55,252 nt of DNA from an uncultured Clostridia bacterium. Lineage in GTDB: Bacteria > Bacillota > Clostridia > Oscillospirales > Acutalibacteraceae. Under the pieces are notes generated by a model. It did not search any database and had not been told where the DNA came from. It saw nothing but the letters and a program-made list of their open reading frames with translations. The position numbers and the translations under genes were made by a program. Of the stretch, positions 51,541-55,252 are shown one piece after another (the first letter of the stretch is position 1; every line of letters starts with the position of its first letter). The stretch lies in the NCBI GenBank assembly GCA_947631945.1, contig CANRNI010000016.1, positions 1 to 55,252 on the forward strand, read 5' to 3'.

Positions 51541-52872
51541 TCAGCCCTTTCCGAGAGCGTCTTTTATGGTTTTCGCCATGTAATCTGTCATTTCGTCTGT
51601 CATGCCGGGATAAACTCCGACCCAGAAGGTATCGTTCATAATTCTGTCGGTATTCGTAAGCTCCCCGATGATTCTGTACCCCTTGCCCGATTTTCTCATT
51701 TCATCAAAACACGGATGCTTCGTAAGATTGCCCGCGAAAAGCATACGCGTCTGAACGCCCTTTTCTTCAACGTATTTTACAACTTCATTCCTGCTTACTC
51801 CCTCTTTGCAGGTTATAAGGAATCCGAACCACGACGGGTCGGAGTTTTCGGCAGGTACGGGAAGAATAATTTTATCGGAAACACATTCGAGAGCGGCTTT
51901 TAGACGCGCAAAATTATGCTTTCTCCTTTCGACAAACGACGGAAATTTTTCCAATTGAGCGCAGCCTACGGCCGCCTGCAAATCGGTGGCTTTAAGATTA
52001 TATCCGAAATGCGAATAAACATACTTATGGTCGTATCCTGCCGGCAATTCACCGTACCGACCGTCAAAACGGTGACCGCAGAGATTATCCTGACCCGACG
52101 CGCAGCGGCAGTCGCGTCCCCAATCGCGGATTGAACGGATAATTTTGCTAAGTAGCGGATTATCCGTATAAACGGCTCCTCCCTCGCCCATAGTCATATG
52201 GTGCGGAGGATAAAAGGACGACGTGCCGATATCTCCGACAGTACCCGTAAATTTCGTTACGCCGTCAATGGTACAGCGGGAACCGAGAGCGTCGCAGTTG
52301 TCCTCTATAAGCCAAAGGTTATGTTTATCGCAGAACGACTTTACCGCTTTAAGGTCGAAAGGATTTCCGAGAGTATGAGCGAGCATAACGGCTTTTGTTT
52401 TATCCGAATACGCGTCCTCAAGCTTCGTGACGTCAATATTATACTGCGGAATCGTAACGTCAACAAAAACGGGAACCGCGCCGTACTGTATCATGGGCGT
52501 AACGGTCGTCGGGAAGCCTGCCGCGACTGTTATAACCTCGTCTCCGGGCAGAATTTTTCTGTTCCCGAGAAGCGGCGAAGTAAGTGTCATAAACGCGAGG
52601 AGATTCGCGCTCGAACCCGAATTTACAAGAGCGCAGTACCTTATTCCGAGATACTTTGCCAGCCCGTTTTCAAATTTATCGGTATATCTTCCCGCCGTAA
52701 GCCAAAATTCAAGCGCGCTGTCAACGAGATTTACCGCTTCCGCGCTGTCGTAAACTCTCGACGCGTAAGGTATCCTCTGCCCCTCTTTAAATTCTTCTTT
52801 CACATGGTATTTATTGAAATAATCGGCGACGGCGGAAAGTATCGCCTGTTTATCCTGTTCCTGATTGCTCAA
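51541..52872 (-). CDS. rfbH: CDP-4-keto-6-deoxyglucose 3-dehydratase (RfbH/DdhC)
   Basis: 443 residues, aspartate-aminotransferase fold, but with the PLP lysine replaced by histidine (His224 in YPPHHMTMGEGGAV), the hallmark of the C3-deoxygenating E1 enzyme. The [2Fe-2S] cysteines are present as DCRCASGQDNLC (Cys255, Cys257, Cys265) plus probably Cys193 in EDNCDALG, an arrangement CX61CX1CX7C compared with X57 in the Yersinia enzyme. It makes the 3,6-dideoxy glucoseen intermediate with pyridoxamine phosphate, and needs an E3 reductase (RfbI/DdhD) not seen here. The start appears to be TTG at 52872, after AGAGG; no ATG fits. Confidence 0.93.
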   Translation of the reverse strand: MSNQEQDKQAILSAVADYFNKYHVKEEFKEGQRIPYASRVYDSAEAVNLVDSALEFWLTAGRYTDKFENGLAKYLGIRYCALVNSGSSANLLAFMTLTSPLLGNRKILPGDEVITVAAGFPTTVTPMIQYGAVPVFVDVTIPQYNIDVTKLEDAYSDKTKAVMLAHTLGNPFDLKAVKSFCDKHNLWLIEDNCDALGSRCTIDGVTKFTGTVGDIGTSSFYPPHHMTMGEGGAVYTDNPLLSKIIRSIRDWGRDCRCASGQDNLCGHRFDGRYGELPAGYDHKYVYSHFGYNLKATDLQAAVGCAQLEKFPSFVERRKHNFARLKAALECVSDKIILPVPAENSDPSWFGFLITCKEGVSRNEVVKYVEEKGVQTRMLFAGNLTKHPCFDEMRKSGKGYRIIGELTNTDRIMNDTFWVGVYPGMTDEMTDYMAKTIKDALGKG

Positions 52873-52925
52873 AATTTACATCCTCTCAAATCAACGTACA
52901 ATCGACAATCGTACATTGAAAATCG

Positions 52926-53978
52926 TTAATTGCAATTAAAAAATTCTTTAATTTGTTTTTCCGTAATTTCCGGTACGTCGCCGCCGGAAGCGTAAACCTT
53001 AGTCCATTCAACCGTTTTTTCAACCGCCTTTGCGGCGCTCCACACGGGCTTCCAGCCGAACGACGATTTTAAAAGGGAACAATCGAGCTTTAAGAAATTC
53101 GCTTCGTGCGGACCGTCCTTTTTAAGACATTCGTATGTCTGACCGTCTCCCCACGCGTTACAGAAAATCGACGCAAGCTCGCCCGTCGTAAGGCAGTCCC
53201 TGTCATCGGGGCCGACGTTATAATATCCCTGCTTCGACTTATCCTCATACTGCTCTTTCGCTATCATCAGGTAAGCGTTGAGCGGCTCCAAAACGTGCTG
53301 ATACGGTCTTGTCGAGTTCGGATTTCTGACAGTTATCGGTTTCCCCGCCATTGAAGCCCTTACGCAGTCGGGAATTATGCGGTTATCGGCAAAATCCCCT
53401 CCGCCTATTACGTTGCCGGCTCTCGCCGTTGAAACCGCCGTATCAGTATTATCGAAAAACGATGATTTGTAGCTGTGAGTTACTATTTCCGAGCATGATT
53501 TTGAGTTTGAATACGGGTCGTATCCGTCAAGAGGCTCGTTTTCTCTGTAACCCCAGCACCATTCGTTGTTTTTATATACCTTGTCCGTAGTTACGTTAAG
53601 AACTGATTTCACGCCGGACGACAGTCTGACACATTCAAGAATATTTACCGTTCCCATTACGTTCGTTTCATAGGTATATCTCGGCTGTTCATAAGAGGTA
53701 ATAACGATAGGCTGCGCCGCGAGATGAAAGACTATTTCGGGACAAGCATCGTCAAACGCCGCTTTAAGTTTTTCAAAATCCCTTATATCGCCTATGACGG
53801 ACGTTATTTTGCCGTCAAGTCCCGCGATATCGAAAAGATTCGGGTTTGTGGGCGGCGTGAGAGCGTACCCTGTAACGTCCGCTCCCGCCATAACGAGAAT
53901 TTTTGACAGCCACGAGCCTTTAAATCCCGTATGCCCCGTTATAAAAACCTTTTTACCTTTATAAAAATCCAAAATCAT
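52926..53978 (-). CDS. rfbG: CDP-glucose 4,6-dehydratase
   Basis: 350 residues, extended SDR that turns CDP-glucose into CDP-4-keto-6-deoxyglucose. NAD motif FITGHTGFKGSWL, LAAQPIVITSYEQP, TTDKVYKNNE and the catalytic DPYSNSKSCSE are all present. C-terminal WTKVYASGGD is family-like. The start at 53978 lies 4 bases past the RfbF stop. An upstream reading would overlap RfbF in another frame. The AAGGTC ribosome site is weak, in keeping with coupled translation. Confidence 0.96.
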   Translation of the reverse strand: MILDFYKGKKVFITGHTGFKGSWLSKILVMAGADVTGYALTPPTNPNLFDIAGLDGKITSVIGDIRDFEKLKAAFDDACPEIVFHLAAQPIVITSYEQPRYTYETNVMGTVNILECVRLSSGVKSVLNVTTDKVYKNNEWCWGYRENEPLDGYDPYSNSKSCSEIVTHSYKSSFFDNTDTAVSTARAGNVIGGGDFADNRIIPDCVRASMAGKPITVRNPNSTRPYQHVLEPLNAYLMIAKEQYEDKSKQGYYNVGPDDRDCLTTGELASIFCNAWGDGQTYECLKKDGPHEANFLKLDCSLLKSSFGWKPVWSAAKAVEKTVEWTKVYASGGDVPEITEKQIKEFFNCN

Positions 53979-53982
53979 ATTT

Positions 53983-54756
53983 TTACCAGACCTTCCACGG
54001 AGCGTTGCCCTCCGCCCAGAGCTTTTCAAGATAATTCTTATCGCGCAGAGTATCCATACACTGCCAGAAGCCGTCGTGAGTATATGCCATAAGCTCGCCG
54101 CGTCTTGCGACCTCCTCAAGCGGATATTTTTCAAAGACCGTGGAATCGCCTTCGATAAAGTCGAATATTTCGGGCTGCATTACCATAAATCCGCCGTTTA
54201 TAACGCCGCCGTCCTGCTGTGTTTTCTCTCTGAACTGCTTTATACAGCCCTCCTCGTTTATATCGAGGACGCCGAAACGCGCGGTAAGCTTTATCGCGGT
54301 AAGAGTTGCGATTTTTCCGTGAATTTTATGGAACTCAAGCAGCTTATTTATATCTACATCGGAAACGCCGTCGCCGTAGGTAAGGAAAAACGGTTCGTTT
54401 CCTATGTAGTCCTTAACTCTTTTTACTCTGCCGCCCGTCATTGTGTTAAGTCCCGTATCGACAAGCGTGACTTTCCACGGCTCGGAAAAATTTGAATGAA
54501 CCGTCATGTTTCCGCCGTTGGTAAAATCAAAGGTTATATCGCTCCTGTGAAGATAATAATCAGCGAAAAATTCCTTTATAACGTGCTGTTTATAGCCGCA
54601 GCAGATGATAAAATCGTTAAATCCGTAATGCGAATACTGTTTCATAATATGCCAAAGAATAGGCATATCGCCTATCTGAATCATAGGCTTGGGTATAAGA
54701 TGGCTCTCCTCGCTTATTCTTGTTCCGAAGCCACCGGCAAGAATTACAACTTTCAT
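53983..54756 (-). CDS. rfbF: Glucose-1-phosphate cytidylyltransferase
   Basis: 257 residues, makes CDP-glucose from glucose-1-phosphate and CTP, the first committed step to CDP-deoxyhexoses. Signature: VILAGGFGTRISEES, PKPMIQIGDMPILWH, FFLTYGDGVSDVD and GVINGGFMVMQPE. C-terminus WQCMDTLRDKNYLEKLW is typical. AAAGGAC precedes the ATG. It heads the CDP-sugar genes; the membrane protein gene further upstream is 117 bases away on the same strand. Confidence 0.97.
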   Translation of the reverse strand: MKVVILAGGFGTRISEESHLIPKPMIQIGDMPILWHIMKQYSHYGFNDFIICCGYKQHVIKEFFADYYLHRSDITFDFTNGGNMTVHSNFSEPWKVTLVDTGLNTMTGGRVKRVKDYIGNEPFFLTYGDGVSDVDINKLLEFHKIHGKIATLTAIKLTARFGVLDINEEGCIKQFREKTQQDGGVINGGFMVMQPEIFDFIEGDSTVFEKYPLEEVARRGELMAYTHDGFWQCMDTLRDKNYLEKLWAEGNAPWKVW

Positions 54757-54873
54757 AATAATCGTCCTTTCTTTTTATTGCTTGTTTTAAAAATAGGCAA
54801 TGTGCTCAATGGCGAACGCCGGACAAGACACAAAATCCGAAGTAATACTTTTGCTTTATGTGCCGACACGTCT

Positions 54874-55252
54874 TTATTTCACTATGTTATTATATGTAGT
54901 GAAGATAATGGGAATAAGATAAACTATAGCCAGAGAGCCGAACATTCCGACATAATAAATCTTTTCAAAAACTTTAAGGAAAGTATTCGACGCGTCATTC
55001 TTAAAGGGCTTTTTCTTTTCGATTACATAAATCGCCGCCGCAACAAGTAAGGTTATAACCGTGATAACGGCTCCGAGCTTCATGCCGTGAGGCAGATAGC
55101 TCATCTCTATAACGTTCTCGCCCTTTTGCAGTTTGACCGCCATAAAGCTGCTCATGGCTATATCTATATCCTGTTTTTCGCCGTTGACCTTGCAGGTCCA
55201 GCCCTCATCGTACGTTACGGGCAGGAACATATAATCGTTTCCGTCCTCGCTC
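54874..55252 (-). CDS. YfhO-family membrane protein, C-terminal part
   Basis: The frame is open to the window edge, so only the last 125 codons are here. It begins within an extracellular beta-rich segment (YMFLPVTYDEGWTCKVNG, then FMAVKLQKGENVIEMSYLPH) and ends with two transmembrane helices and a short tail. That ending is typical of the YfhO family of GT-C-type membrane proteins, which transfer sugars from undecaprenyl phosphate to lipoteichoic acid or other surface polymers in Firmicutes. A GT2 of CsbB type, its usual partner, lies at the far end of the cluster. The catalytic N-terminal part is outside the window. Confidence 0.85.
   Translation of the reverse strand, partial: SEDGNDYMFLPVTYDEGWTCKVNGEKQDIDIAMSSFMAVKLQKGENVIEMSYLPHGMKLGAVITVITLLVAAAIYVIEKKKPFKNDASNTFLKVFEKIYYVGMFGSLAIVYLIPIIFTTYNNIVK

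Noticed and set aside
51541-52872. Sugar aminotransferase of the DegT family
   Set aside because: The PLP lysine is replaced by His and the iron-sulfur cysteines are present, which marks the C3-dehydratase instead.
54496-55050. Plus-strand frame across the rfbF leader and YfhO end
   Set aside because: Antisense to rfbF and YfhO, with no ribosome site or known motif.

Overview
The window looks like a chromosomal segment of a low-to-mid GC, Gram-positive gut- or rumen-type Clostridia, most likely in the Ruminococcaceae/Oscillospiraceae. This is inferred from gene content: single-membrane envelope genes, a YebC homologue, an alpha2-type glycyl-tRNA synthetase, SecG, a LysM-CAP protein, a GH5 cellulase, fucose and starch enzymes, and AGGAGG-type ribosome binding sites. 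No taxonomic marker was searched. No phage, plasmid or CRISPR locus is visible.

Layout. 1-2.4 kb: pgk and yebC on the minus strand. 2.4-3.8 kb: a small XRE regulator divergent from a metallophosphoesterase, with a palindromic operator inside the shared promoter. 4.7-9.2 kb: a SurA-like lipoprotein, an FGGY kinase and L-fucose isomerase (deoxy-sugar use). 9.3-15.5 kb, minus strand: secreted GH5 glucanase, a queuosine-salvage pair (YhhQ transporter plus radical SAM protein) behind a candidate preQ1 riboswitch/attenuator, glyS and malQ. 15.7-23.4 kb, plus strand: a sigma-like/transmembrane/GLUG fusion protein, a BspA-type LRR protein, an SH3 protein, a class A PBP and ruvX. 23.6-30.8 kb: one 2368-residue cyclic beta-1,2-glucan synthase-like protein. 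31.1-31.5 kb: secG-tRNA-Lys. 31.7-36.0 kb: a topoisomerase IV-type parE-parC pair. 36.3-41.4 kb: an OmpR/histidine-kinase pair followed by an MBOAT plus DHHW O-acetylation pair. 41.6-47.3 kb: LysM-CAP protein, SDR enzyme, a large amidase and a DEDDh exonuclease. 47.5-55.25 kb, minus strand: a CDP-sugar cluster (rfbF, rfbG, rfbH, YerE-like TPP enzyme, reductase) flanked by a CsbB-like polyprenyl-phosphate glycosyltransferase and a YfhO-family membrane protein.

The most interesting content is (a) the last cluster, which reads as a complete proposal for making a branched, yersiniose-like 3,6-dideoxyhexose and moving it across the membrane onto a surface polymer in a Gram-positive; (b) the membrane-tethered sigma-like protein with an extracellular GLUG domain; (c) the preQ1-type attenuator whose antiterminator pairing can be read from the sequence; and (d) a family of 179-bp inverted-repeat elements (at least five long copies or variants plus several short ones) carrying a conserved 39-codon reading frame, whose ends supply the stop codons of three host genes.

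Much of the remaining content serves the cell surface: peptidoglycan synthesis and cleavage, O-acetylation, glucan synthesis and surface sensing. All assignments come from reading motifs and context; no alignment or database search was run.
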